Below, piece after piece: positions 18,338 through 27,133 of a DNA stretch of 64,000 nt; position 1 is the stretch's first letter; every line of letters begins with the position of its first letter. The stretch covers positions 1 to 64,000 of the forward strand of contig JAURPI010000019.1 of assembly GCA_030835385.1 (NCBI GenBank), in the 5' to 3' direction. The notes under the pieces are model-generated. The model had not been told where the DNA came from. It ran no database searches and saw nothing but the letters and a program-made list of their open reading frames with translations. Origin of the DNA: Alphaproteobacteria bacterium (lineage in GTDB: Bacteria; Pseudomonadota; Alphaproteobacteria; Rhodospirillales; Rhodospirillaceae). Position numbers and translations under genes: made by a program.

Positions 18338-19159
18338 TTAGGCAGATTTGTTCTTTGCTATCGATAATGCACTGAGGCAGTCAGAAAGGCGGTCCCATAA
18401 CTGTATACGAGCCGTTAACGCATCAATGGAAGCTTGCGCGAATTCTGCCAGTTTTAGTGAATCTTGTGAAATCATTCTCTTGACGAGTTTCCATGCTGCA
18501 GGGCCATGCAGCTCTCCATCGACAGTGATATGACGCTCAAGATAGTAGGATAGCGTTGGCGCCATATCGCGCAGGGCCGGATTGGCTTCAAGCAACCCTC
18601 TAAACATACCCGGGACAATTTCTTCTCTCCCTAGAACAAAGCTCGCCAAAACTTGAACAGTGGATCTACGCATTGCTGTATCAAGAGTGTGGACTACAAA
18701 TTCTCTCTGTATTTCATCCAGCATTTGAAGAGACTCAGGAACCTTAAATTCCCCGCGCTTTTGCACTTTCTGGAGAAACTCGGTTATCGGGCGCCCATCC
18801 GCTCCGACCTCAAGCATTGCATGCCTATAAAGCTCAAAATGACTAAGAAACGCCAGCTCATCATCACAAATATCTGACTCTTCCTGAAGTACAATTTCAT
18901 TTATGAGGCGCGCAGCAACAGGGTCATCTGCTGGTAGCCATGGAACTTTTATACATGTTAAGTCCGCCTGCAATCTCTTCAGAAGAGACATAAAATCCCA
19001 AACTGCAAAAACATGAACCTCCATGAAGACACGAAGACTCTCGAGATCTTTCACCTGGCCAAAAACGCTGTGCTGATTCAGGTGCTTGATAAGAGAAAAG
19101 ATCTCTTCAGCAGCCTCAGGCGCTAATCCCACCTCTTGTTGAAGAATTCTTATTTGCAC
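18338..19159 (-). CDS. DUF3050 protein (heme-oxygenase-like diiron fold)
   Basis: A 273-residue, all-helical soluble protein. The DUF3050 motif V-F-M-E-V-H-V-F-A-V-W-D-F-M-S-L-L-K (near residues 45-65) is clear, with later E-x-x-x-D/H-x-x-x-x-H-F-E-x-Y and G-E-x-H-G-P blocks that supply likely metal ligands. The fold belongs to the heme-oxygenase-like diiron group, but no reaction is established. It ends the light/quinone island. Confidence 0.8.
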   Translation of the reverse strand: MQIRILQQEVGLAPEAAEEIFSLIKHLNQHSVFGQVKDLESLRVFMEVHVFAVWDFMSLLKRLQADLTCIKVPWLPADDPVAARLINEIVLQEESDICDDELAFLSHFELYRHAMLEVGADGRPITEFLQKVQKRGEFKVPESLQMLDEIQREFVVHTLDTAMRRSTVQVLASFVLGREEIVPGMFRGLLEANPALRDMAPTLSYYLERHITVDGELHGPAAWKLVKRMISQDSLKLAEFAQASIDALTARIQLWDRLSDCLSALSIAKNKSA

Positions 19160-19473
19160 AAATCAGGCCCTTACCTGAACTAAGTACATCACATCATACT
19201 CTAGGGGTATGTATTCGCATGTTCTTAGGCGGGCCTCTAAGTATCCCTCAGATGTAGCTGCATGGGCGAAGCTACCAAGATTAAATAAACCAACAATAAT
19301 TAACGAGCGCATAAAAACAGTAATAGAAAGAGGGCTTTTCACTTATGAACCTTTGATAAACTGCCCAACACTTATAGAAAATAACGACTCAAGATATTAA
19401 GGTTAGGAAGTCAAAAAAATTAGAGTGCCTATTTTTATTTGATATCTAATTTTTTGAACAGATTCCATATAAA
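19160..19473. other. Divergent promoter region
   Basis: The 314-bp gap separates DUF3050 (-) and the PTP-like gene (+). It is AT-rich at the right side. A CATAC / GTATG inverted pair with a 7-base spacer (19195-19211) lies 36 bp upstream of the DUF3050 start. Open frames here are short and have no recognisable domain. Confidence 0.35.
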
Positions 19474-20058
19474 TTGCAGGATAAAACATTCTTGAAAGCT
19501 TCGACACGTTCTCTGTTGCTTACGATTTTAATTTACTTGTGTGTTAATCAATCTATGGCGCAAACCAGCTCAATAGAAGACACCCCCAATCAATCTCAAT
19601 CAATCGCCGATGTAATGAACTACTTTCCAATGGCAAATGGGGTAGGCACTGCAGGACAACCAACACCTTCGCAGTTTGCGCTAATCAAAGCAGCGGAATA
19701 TTCAGCAGTCATAAACCTAGCAGTTGCCCAATCAGTCAACGCCCTACCAAACGAAGCAAAAATAGTAACAGATTTGGATATGTCTTATCAGCACATACCT
19801 GTGCCATGGGATGCGCCCAGCGCGAGCCATTTAAAAGATTTTTTCGAAGCAATGGATATACTGACGCAGCAAGCAGGTCTAGTTCTCGTTCACTGTGCAG
19901 CAAACTACCGAGCGTCTGTCTTTACCTATAAATATTTAACGCTCAGACAGGGTTTATCGGAAGACGATGCAACGACACCACTGCTCAAAGAATGGCTTCC
20001 GCAAATGGATTATAATTGGAAAGCAATTATGGCGTTGAGCCTCGACGATATTGAGTAA
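19474..20058 (+). CDS. Exported protein-tyrosine-phosphatase-family protein
   Basis: A 194-residue protein starting at TTG, with a hydrophobic signal segment (about 12-30, ending MAQ). A DUF442/PTP-like domain follows. The P-loop is V-H-C-A-A-N-Y-R-A-S: a Cys and an Arg separated by four residues, as in the DUF442/BLH-like subgroup, rather than the five of classical PTPs. An upstream Asp (PVPWDAP) could be the general acid. Substrate unknown. The TTG start is uncertain; another TTG lies at 19492. Confidence 0.65.
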   Translation: MQDKTFLKASTRSLLLTILIYLCVNQSMAQTSSIEDTPNQSQSIADVMNYFPMANGVGTAGQPTPSQFALIKAAEYSAVINLAVAQSVNALPNEAKIVTDLDMSYQHIPVPWDAPSASHLKDFFEAMDILTQQAGLVLVHCAANYRASVFTYKYLTLRQGLSEDDATTPLLKEWLPQMDYNWKAIMALSLDDIE

Positions 20059-20202
20059 CTCCTAACATCAAAAAGTTAGAAGTTTAGCTTAGGTCCGTCA
20101 TATCAAATCAATGATTTCCTACCCCCAGATCAATCTTAGTAGCTGACGCTACTTTTGACCCCATGCTAGTGCATCCCAAACAAATCCGAGGCCTTCCTGA
20201 CC

Positions 20203-20772
20203 ATGAGAGAAAAGCCCACACCCGAATGGGATGGGCGGGCGTTGGCGGATCTCATTCCCGCCCTGTCGGTGTATGAGCAGGGCATTCTAGAACTGGCGCC
20301 GGATGTTGAGACGATAATCAAACAGGCCCGGGCGGCAGCTGGGCCTCAGTCTGGTCTTTCCCACTACACCGCAGAGCCTGGGCCGCCGCCCAACCTTCCC
20401 GTCGTGCTTGTGTCCAGCCAGGACATCAACGTGAAGGAGGCTAATTTTGATGCCGCCCCTATGCGCACGCAGCGCCCCCCGTTTCTTTGGAGCGACCCCC
20501 TCGCCTTCGCCATTCTAATGCCCGACGACACCTTGATGCCCCGCTACGACGCCGGCGACATGCTGTATGTCAGCCCGGCCCAGTCTCTCGATGGCCCCAA
20601 GATAGATGTTGTGTTATCGCGGTCTGGCGGGGGCTTTATCGTTGCCCAGTTGGTTGCCGTGACAGCTCACTCCATCGCTGTCGGTACCCTGTATCCCCTG
20701 GCCAACGAATTTTATGACCGCGCCAAAATGAGCGGTGCCTACCGCATCGTCGGTACTCAGAGACTGCGATAA
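20203..20772 (+). CDS. S24/LexA-like domain protein without HTH
   Basis: A 189-residue protein. The C-terminal half has the S24 peptidase fold signature M-P-D-D-T-L-M-P-R-Y-x-A-G-D-M-L-Y-V (residues 106-123), the counterpart of G-D-S-M-x-P...G-D in LexA and phage repressors. The catalytic Ser position is Thr110. The N-terminal 60 residues show no clear DNA-binding helix. It could be a relic of a phage-type repressor or a small sensor domain. Confidence 0.65.
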   Translation: MREKPTPEWDGRALADLIPALSVYEQGILELAPDVETIIKQARAAAGPQSGLSHYTAEPGPPPNLPVVLVSSQDINVKEANFDAAPMRTQRPPFLWSDPLAFAILMPDDTLMPRYDAGDMLYVSPAQSLDGPKIDVVLSRSGGGFIVAQLVAVTAHSIAVGTLYPLANEFYDRAKMSGAYRIVGTQRLR

Positions 20773-20775
20773 CGC

Positions 20776-21279
20776 CTAATGATGCAATGTCGCGGTGACT
20801 GGAGTCAGCGGACCGTCGACCGTAAACGCGACCTCTTCATGTTTCGGAGTTGCCATCCTGATCTTCGGGTCATTGGTTAGCCCAAAGGGCTCTGCCGGAA
20901 GACCGATCCAGTTTTTATTAAATTTCCGATCCGTATCTTCATCGTGATACAGCGCAATTGCGTACACGCCAGGTCCATCTACCGGCACACACATCAAAGT
21001 ATCGCCCACTACCGCGGGCACACGAATTCTGTCCAGGTACTGGCCCTTACCAAGAAACTTTTCCGGGTCGTCGCCATGAAGGTCGGCCGTAATCGTACCT
21101 TCCGCCTTCCTTACATCCCGCACCGTCACCAGTATTGAGAACGGCTTAGCGCCGCACTTTGATTGCTCAATTGCCGTTAGTTGCGAATTCTCTCAGGCAT
21201 TGAGGGGAAAGGCTTGCAACGTAAAAGCACAAGCTATGACGAGCACACCTCTAAAAGCAGAACGAACCGAGACGACCAT
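20776..21279 (-). pseudogene. DUF2141 exported protein interrupted by in-frame TGA
   Basis: The reading frame from ATG at 21279 encodes a clean signal peptide of 28 residues (ends LQAFPLNA), with an AGGG ribosome site upstream. It is cut by TGA at 21193-21195 right at the expected cleavage site. The same frame then continues without break for 138 codons as a DUF2141 domain (T-V-R-D-V-R-K-A-E-G, A-L-Y-H-D-E-D, W-I-G-L-P-A-E-P-F-G). A GTG at 21129 could restart translation, but the product would stay in the cytoplasm. So it looks like a nonsense mutation of a periplasmic protein. Confidence 0.8.
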
Positions 21280-21415
21280 CAAATTTTTCCCTTATTGCCA
21301 AAGCAATATCTTGCACAGAGAATTGTTAATAGGGAATCAAAATCACCGGTGATACAAATATCTGGTCACCGTCATGTGGTGGAATGTTTGAAATAAGTGC
21401 GAGGGGCTGTTTGGT

Positions 21416-22144
21416 ATGACTCATGAAAAAAATGTGGCGACTGCCGCCGACTTCGCAAAAAGACTAGAAGAAATCAAAGCAAAGCGCGGTTATCTGATGC
21501 CGCACCACGGTTTACTCGCGCTTACGGCACCCGAATTACTCGCTGGCTACGATGCCTGTTACAGCGCCCTTACATTAAACCAACGGCAACTCCAAACAGT
21601 CGAAAAAGAATTTATCTGGCTTGGCATCCTGGCCGCCCGTGAAGAATATTTAGCCACCCAGCATGTCACCAAATTCCTCGACGCAGGTGGATCAGCAATC
21701 GAGGTAAAAACTGCGGCTCAACTAGCCGCCATAGCTCGGGGAACTGACTCGCTCACCTTTGCGGTACAATACTGGCACGATCAAGTCCCGGAAATTGATG
21801 GTTCTTCCTTCTATCTAGACACATTGCTGAAGTTAACAGACGAAACTGGAATAACCTTGTCGCGACTTCATCTCGCGATGATTGCCATTCACACGTCTTT
21901 GCAAAATTGGCTGGAGTTAAAATGGCATATCGCCTGGGCTTACGACGAAGAAATCTCAGAAGAGCACATCGCAGAAGCCATGAGCTACTCCATGTTCACG
22001 GGAAGCATCCCGTTCTTTATTGAAGGCTGTGAAGTCTGGAGATCAATGATTGCCGATGGAGAGGTTAAGGCTAGCGAGGCATTCCACTTATGGGCGACGA
22101 TCGATCAATCCGGTCCGAGCGGAAGCTTAAATCCAGACGGTTAG
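21416..22144 (+). CDS. Carboxymuconolactone decarboxylase (AhpD-like) family protein
   Basis: A 242-residue helical protein with two CMD-like halves. The first (about 55-110) keeps the pattern L-x-x-x-E-x-x-x-L-G-I-L-A-A-R-E-E-Y-L-x-x-x-H-x-x-x-F-L-D-A-G-G-S. The C-x-x-C redox pair of AhpD is replaced by E-E-Y-L, so disulfide chemistry is not expected. The His is kept. Function is unknown; such proteins often accompany catabolic genes. Confidence 0.65.
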   Translation: MTHEKNVATAADFAKRLEEIKAKRGYLMPHHGLLALTAPELLAGYDACYSALTLNQRQLQTVEKEFIWLGILAAREEYLATQHVTKFLDAGGSAIEVKTAAQLAAIARGTDSLTFAVQYWHDQVPEIDGSSFYLDTLLKLTDETGITLSRLHLAMIAIHTSLQNWLELKWHIAWAYDEEISEEHIAEAMSYSMFTGSIPFFIEGCEVWRSMIADGEVKASEAFHLWATIDQSGPSGSLNPDG

Positions 22145-22251
22145 TGAATTTTAGATTCTCAGGGTCCTCTCGCTACTATCTCGATATCTTCCGCACACCG
22201 TCACGTTACTTTGTAAATATGTGCCAACTCTCAAGTAGGAATTCTAACGAT

Positions 22252-22464
22252 ATGCAAAATTTGACAAGACTTTCCTTTGTAATATTTCTAATGTCCACCA
22301 CAGAAGCATATGCCTATGTTGACCCAGGTTCAGGCAGCGTCATCGTAACGACAGTCCTCGGGCTTATCGCTGCGATCGGATACACTTTTCGCAAATATTT
22401 TTATAAACTCAAGCGCATGATATCGGGCGGAGGCTCAAACGATGAGCCAAAAAAAGATACCTGA
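22252..22464 (+). CDS. Small exported/membrane protein with D-P-G-S-G-S motif
   Basis: A 70-residue protein starting at ATG 22252 (AGTAGGA upstream). It has a signal-like segment (about 5-22), then A-Y-V-D-P-G-S-G-S-V-I-V, a second hydrophobic helix (30-48) and a basic tail K-Y-F-Y-K-L-K-R. This small protein recurs beside methyltransferase/phosphatase-fold envelope operons in other bacteria. It overlaps the next gene by 23 bases. A longer in-frame extension to 22090 overlaps the previous gene and is not favoured. Confidence 0.7.
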   Translation: MQNLTRLSFVIFLMSTTEAYAYVDPGSGSVIVTTVLGLIAAIGYTFRKYFYKLKRMISGGGSNDEPKKDT

Positions 22465-23905
22465 TACGATGACAGAAATTGTGGCGAATGCTGGCTCATT
22501 CCGGGACCCAGTCAATCGCGTTTACGAAGTAAGTTCGACCGATGGCAATAATCGAAAACGGATATTGCGAGGTGTGAACCAAGATGCTTTAGAATCGTAT
22601 CAAGAACTCGCGACTCAAAGTTTCTACAAGCGGCTGGTTGAACAAGGGCACGTTATCAAAACCGATATTGCGCCAAATGATGACCCTGATGCCTTATCAG
22701 TAATTGAGGAAGGTTGGAGTGGCGTTCTAGAACATGAAGCGGTCTCGTTCGTATCCTATCCCTACGAATGGACCTTTTCCATGCTTAGGGATGCAGCATT
22801 GCTGCAACTCCATATTATAGAACAGAGTATCGAGAACGGATGGACACTCAAAGACGCGACGCCTTACAACTTTCAGTTCGTCGGACCACGAGCTGTCTTC
22901 ATTGACATTCCCTCCTTCGAGACCCGAGTAGAAGGAGAGCCTTGGGGTGGATACCGACAGTTCTCTTCAATGTTTCTCATACCATTGCTACTGAAATCAC
23001 ATCTTGGCATCGATCAGCTTCCGATATTGCGATCGTACATAGACGGCGTGCCCCCGACTGAAGCGATAAAATACTTCAAGGGCCTAAGCCGTTTGAAGAA
23101 AGGTGTCATCAGTCATATTACTTTTCCGGCGATGGTCGAGAATTCTATCGCTGCACGCGAACGGGACCGCGCACCCGCTCAAAAAAGGACCACTAAAGGT
23201 CAATCTAATGCAATGGTATTAGGGCTCGTGCAGAGCCTATCCCGTCTCATAAAAGGTCTAAAATCGGACATCAGACATACCGACTGGTCGCGCTATGATA
23301 AGACCCACTCATACGAAAGCGAAGATTTCGTAGTAAAAAAAGCGTTTGTCCAAAAATACGCAGCACAGTCGGCGCGTGATCACATCTGGGATATCGGCTG
23401 CAACACAGGAACTTTTTCCAATATTTGCAGCCCCCACTGCAATCTGGTTGTATCGTTAGATGGCGATCACGATGCCGTGGAAAAACTCTATCTCAAGGAA
23501 AAAGAGGAAAAGAGTTCAAATATTCTGCCTTTGGTAATGAACCTTTCCAATATTTCTCCCGGGCAAGGGTGGGCTGGTTCAGAACGACAGGCGTTCGATA
23601 AGCGAAAGGACCCTGACCTAGTTCTCTGTCTTGCGTTAATCCATCACATTCGGATGTCGGCAAATGTACCAAACATTTTATTCTTAAAGTGGTTAAGGTC
23701 TCTGAACTCAGATGTCGTGCTGGAATTTGTTAATCGTGAGGATGAAATGGTGGTCAAGTTGCTAACAAACAAAAAAGAACAGTATGCAGACTACGACATC
23801 GAACAGTTCATTCGCGAAGCCGAGCTCTTTTTCACTATTGAAAACCGTGAACCTTTAAAGGACGGGAAAAGAGAACTCTTCTTCCTTAAGCCTATTGAGG
23901 GATGA
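22442..23905 (+). CDS. NoeA-like class I SAM-dependent methyltransferase
   Basis: A 487-residue protein with a GGAGG ribosome site 8 bases before the ATG. The N-terminal half (1-280) resembles the NoeA nodulation protein: D-A-T-P-Y-N-F-Q-F and F-I-D-I-P-S-F-E. The C-terminal methyltransferase domain (about 300-480) has the SAM motif W-D-I-G-C-N-T-G, then S-L-D-G-D-H and L-C-L-A-L-I-H-H. NoeA-type enzymes modify surface or secreted glycans, but the acceptor is unknown. Its stop overlaps the YidC-like start (ATGA). Confidence 0.75.
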   Translation: MSQKKIPDTMTEIVANAGSFRDPVNRVYEVSSTDGNNRKRILRGVNQDALESYQELATQSFYKRLVEQGHVIKTDIAPNDDPDALSVIEEGWSGVLEHEAVSFVSYPYEWTFSMLRDAALLQLHIIEQSIENGWTLKDATPYNFQFVGPRAVFIDIPSFETRVEGEPWGGYRQFSSMFLIPLLLKSHLGIDQLPILRSYIDGVPPTEAIKYFKGLSRLKKGVISHITFPAMVENSIAARERDRAPAQKRTTKGQSNAMVLGLVQSLSRLIKGLKSDIRHTDWSRYDKTHSYESEDFVVKKAFVQKYAAQSARDHIWDIGCNTGTFSNICSPHCNLVVSLDGDHDAVEKLYLKEKEEKSSNILPLVMNLSNISPGQGWAGSERQAFDKRKDPDLVLCLALIHHIRMSANVPNILFLKWLRSLNSDVVLEFVNREDEMVVKLLTNKKEQYADYDIEQFIREAELFFTIENREPLKDGKRELFFLKPIEG

Positions 23906-24555
23906 CGACACTGAACGTTCTGGAACTACTCCTCAGCCCAATCATCTGGCTGCTCGGTATTGTCCTCGATCTCTATATTTCTGTTATAGGGTCCGTTGGG
24001 GTTTCGGTTTTGTTTCTGAGCTTCACATTTACGCTCTTGGTTGTCCCCTTACGTAAGCGAGCCCAGGTAGTTGAAACACGTATTTCCAATCGCATCGCTG
24101 CCGTGAATGTGGAGGTGGCAGAGTTAAAAAAAGAAATGAAAGGCGAGGAGCTCTTTCTCGCCACTGAGAGGATCTATGGAAAACACGGTTATCACCCGAT
24201 CCAGAGTATTTGGCAGGGGTCCAGCTTTTTTGTCATGCTCCCTGTTTTAATCTCAGCAATCTTCTTGCTGTCCGATAGCGCTTTACTGGAAGGTCAGAGT
24301 TTTCTGCTCATAAACGATCTGTCTGAGCCAGACCGTCTTTTGTTTTCTCTAAATTTTCTACCGATAGTGATGACTGGGATGACAATAATTGATGCCAGAA
24401 TGCGATTCAATGAAGATGCAGGGACACGTTACAAATTCTATGGAATTGCTATCGTCCTTTTAGTGTTGGTCTACGATATGTCATCTGGACTTGTTCTGTA
24501 TTGGACGGTTTCAAACATCTTTTCTTTTGCTACGGCGCGAATTGGCTCTGATTGA
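23902..24555 (+). CDS. YidC/Oxa1-like membrane protein, second-copy type
   Basis: A 217-residue protein with five hydrophobic helices and the Oxa1/YidC core: L-P-L-R-K-R-A type cytoplasmic loop after TM1, the long charged coil (about 55-95), H-P-I-Q-S-I-W-Q-G and a last helix with Y-W-T-V-S-N. It lacks the large periplasmic domain of Gram-negative YidC and is close in size to Gram-positive Oxa1 relatives. It is probably a dedicated insertase or a scaffold for the neighbouring membrane enzyme. Confidence 0.75.
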   Translation: MTTLNVLELLLSPIIWLLGIVLDLYISVIGSVGVSVLFLSFTFTLLVVPLRKRAQVVETRISNRIAAVNVEVAELKKEMKGEELFLATERIYGKHGYHPIQSIWQGSSFFVMLPVLISAIFLLSDSALLEGQSFLLINDLSEPDRLLFSLNFLPIVMTGMTIIDARMRFNEDAGTRYKFYGIAIVLLVLVYDMSSGLVLYWTVSNIFSFATARIGSD

Positions 24556-24556
24556 A

Positions 24557-27070
24557 ATGAAATTTTTTAATACCCAGACCCGATACTTTATGGTCGGAAT
24601 ACTTCACCTATTCGGGCTTTGGGGACTCGTCATTGCCCAACCGCTTTTCAGCGTTCTCGCTCAAAGCCCAGAATTCTTTGTTGCTCATAATTTAGGGCCA
24701 TTCCAAGTTTCGCTCTTTGCGGTGTTTGTGGTCATCGGTGTACCGCTTTTTCTCGCCTGCGGGGTGGGTTTGATTGCTACGGTGTTCCCTAAACTGCGTC
24801 TGACTTTACAAAGCGGCGCAATTAGCGTGCTGCTTCTGGTCGGCGCTTTGGTGTTTCTGAACCTCGCAACTGGCTTCAAAGCCCTTTTGAGTATCCCGTC
24901 TGCGATGAGCGTTGCGCTCGTGGGAGGCTATTTTTATCGGAAGTCCTCTGAATTCCGTGGCTTCTTTGGCGTCCTAGCCCCGGTGGCATTCCTATTTCCA
25001 ATCTATTTTCTGTTCTTCAGCCCTATATCGACGCTCGTATTAGTAAAACTTCGCGCTGCCCCTACGGTGTCCCAAATTGATTCCAACATTCCCGTTGTGC
25101 TTGTCGTCTTAGACGAACTCTCAGCATCTTCACTAAAGAGCAGAGACAATAGAATCGACGCAACCCGATATCCGAACCTAGCTGCTGTAGCGGAACAGGC
25201 ACATTGGTTTCCAAATGCTATTTCGGCACACCCCTCTACAACGTGGGCCGTTCCAGCCATTTTGACCGGATTAGAACCAAGTTGGGGAGAGGTGCTGCCG
25301 CCAACGTTTTTTGGACATCCCGAGAACCTGTTCAGTTGGCTCGGTTCGTCTTACCAAATGAATATTTTTGAACCGGTAACTTCACTTTGCCCTCCTGAGT
25401 TCTGCGAAAACGCTCAAATCCAGAAAACTGTCGACGCACAATTAGTTCTTCAAGACTTGTACGTCATTTTCGCTCATATGGTGGTACCGCCACCGTACAA
25501 TAATAGTCTTGCGCGGCTTGATCAAAACTGGAAGGGATTCGCAGAACCCGAGGACATAAACCGAGTATTCCCGAAACAAGGCGTAGAGCATCAGGAAAGT
25601 GGGCGCATCAAAGGTTTCGAAAACTTCGTTGCTAATATCGAACCAGGGTCCTCAACATTAGACTTCGGCCATGTTCTTCTCCCGCACGCACCATATGAAT
25701 TTGGTCGCGGTTTTTCTCATCAAGGTGGGAGGCTTTCGGAACTAGTGGACGGCCCATCACTTATCGACGACGAGTATCTTGCTGACTACATACAGCTTCT
25801 ATATTTGCATCAGTTAGGTTCTGTGGACGCCCTGATCGGAGCCCTTGTTGCGCGGTTGAAAACGGTTGGAAAGTATGAAGACGCACTACTAATAATCGCA
25901 GCAGACCATGGCGTTTCATTTGCGCCGGGAGGTTTTCGGCGAGAATTGGTCGTCGAAAATGTGCCCGATATTTTAAACGTTCCGCTTTTGGTTAAATTGC
26001 CAAACCAACGATCACCTGTACTCAATGAACAGCCTGTACTCAATCTGGATATTGTAGCCACAATCGCAGACGTCCTTGGCTCAAAAGTCCCATGGAGAAA
26101 TGAAGGACGTTCGATCTTTGCAGAAAACTACATGCCCAACGAAAATGTGGTTCTTGAATTGCGAGGAACAGGTTCACACCTCGATGTTGCCTCCATAAGT
26201 CAGAAGCTCAATGCCGAACAACCCAAACGCTATTCCCTAACGGAGTCTGAACTCAACGCATCTACGGTTAGCACAAAATATGACAAACTACTGGGTATGC
26301 CAGTTGAAGACCTTAATAGTGTCAGTAGTGATTTTGAGATAAAATCCGAGGACTTAGCAGACTTGAACTTTGTAAATCTCAACTCGGGATTCTTACCCAT
26401 TTTGGTTCGGGGGGCGTTGCTGCGCGTTCCAAGGAATTTTGGGGCACAGTGGATCGCGATCGGACTGAACGGTAAGATTGAGGCAGTTTCACCACTTTAT
26501 GATAAGTCAGATGATTCTGAGAAAAAATTCAGATTCGTTCTTCCTCCAAAACAAATCAAAGAAGGAAGAAACGCGCTAGATTTCTTCCTTATCGAGAGTT
26601 CCAGCGCGGGCGAAAAATTCATACGTATAAATTCGAATGTAATAGATGGCCACGGCTTTGAACTTGTTACGCGAATGGGGACTGATGTCATCCGATCTGA
26701 CGAAACAGAGTTCGAGTATGATCAGGCTCGTGTGCAAGGTTATCTTGACAACATCAAAACGGTTCGGGGGTCCGCCATGCAACGCAGTGACTTCGTACAA
26801 ATATCGGGCTGGGCGGCCGACCTGGGGGCGACTGACGCAGTTGATCTCGTACTTTTATTTTCGGGAGATAAGCTAATTTACTACGGGAGCACAACCGGCA
26901 AGAGGCCAGATGTCACTCAGGCCCTTGGTAACACAGCTTTTGAGAACAGCGGATTCAACTTTTCGGTTCCGGGGTTCGATTGGGAATCTCGCAGTTCTAT
27001 TCGTGGTTTTGCCATAACGCGCGATGGATATTTTGGGGAGCTATCGCAGACACCACAGTTTTCTCGTTAA
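24557..27070 (+). CDS. Membrane-anchored alkaline-phosphatase-superfamily protein (LTA synthase/sulfatase-like)
   Basis: An 837-residue protein from ATG 24557, one base after the YidC-like stop. The first about 170 residues form 4-5 membrane helices. The periplasmic catalytic domain has V-L-D-E-L at the metal site, S-T-T-W-A-V-P-A-I-L-T-G with Thr at the nucleophile position (no Cys-x-Pro-x-Arg), L-P-H-A-P-Y and A-A-D-H-G. This fits phosphoglycerol/phosphoethanolamine transferases rather than true sulfatases. The last about 250 residues are beta-rich, of unknown role. It likely transfers or removes a group on a surface glycan or lipid. Confidence 0.75.
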   Translation: MKFFNTQTRYFMVGILHLFGLWGLVIAQPLFSVLAQSPEFFVAHNLGPFQVSLFAVFVVIGVPLFLACGVGLIATVFPKLRLTLQSGAISVLLLVGALVFLNLATGFKALLSIPSAMSVALVGGYFYRKSSEFRGFFGVLAPVAFLFPIYFLFFSPISTLVLVKLRAAPTVSQIDSNIPVVLVVLDELSASSLKSRDNRIDATRYPNLAAVAEQAHWFPNAISAHPSTTWAVPAILTGLEPSWGEVLPPTFFGHPENLFSWLGSSYQMNIFEPVTSLCPPEFCENAQIQKTVDAQLVLQDLYVIFAHMVVPPPYNNSLARLDQNWKGFAEPEDINRVFPKQGVEHQESGRIKGFENFVANIEPGSSTLDFGHVLLPHAPYEFGRGFSHQGGRLSELVDGPSLIDDEYLADYIQLLYLHQLGSVDALIGALVARLKTVGKYEDALLIIAADHGVSFAPGGFRRELVVENVPDILNVPLLVKLPNQRSPVLNEQPVLNLDIVATIADVLGSKVPWRNEGRSIFAENYMPNENVVLELRGTGSHLDVASISQKLNAEQPKRYSLTESELNASTVSTKYDKLLGMPVEDLNSVSSDFEIKSEDLADLNFVNLNSGFLPILVRGALLRVPRNFGAQWIAIGLNGKIEAVSPLYDKSDDSEKKFRFVLPPKQIKEGRNALDFFLIESSSAGEKFIRINSNVIDGHGFELVTRMGTDVIRSDETEFEYDQARVQGYLDNIKTVRGSAMQRSDFVQISGWAADLGATDAVDLVLLFSGDKLIYYGSTTGKRPDVTQALGNTAFENSGFNFSVPGFDWESRSSIRGFAITRDGYFGELSQTPQFSR

Positions 27071-27133
27071 GCTAGAGGACGTCGACCCAAAGCCCGAACA
27101 CTAACTATCTCACTTCAAACTAGCGACGGTTTC

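Noticed and set aside
22090-22251. N-terminal extension of the small D-P-G-S-G-S protein
   Set aside because: It overlaps the previous gene; the ATG at 22252 has a ribosome site and begins a signal-like segment.
24491-24556. N-terminal extension of the phosphatase-fold protein
   Set aside because: Overlaps the YidC-like gene; ATG at 24557 follows its stop directly and fits the membrane helix start.
24557-27070. True sulfatase needing the FGE-like neighbours for activation
   Set aside because: The nucleophile site is Thr (S-T-T-W-A-V-P), not the Cys-x-Pro-x-Arg motif, and the FGE-like proteins lack the catalytic cysteines.
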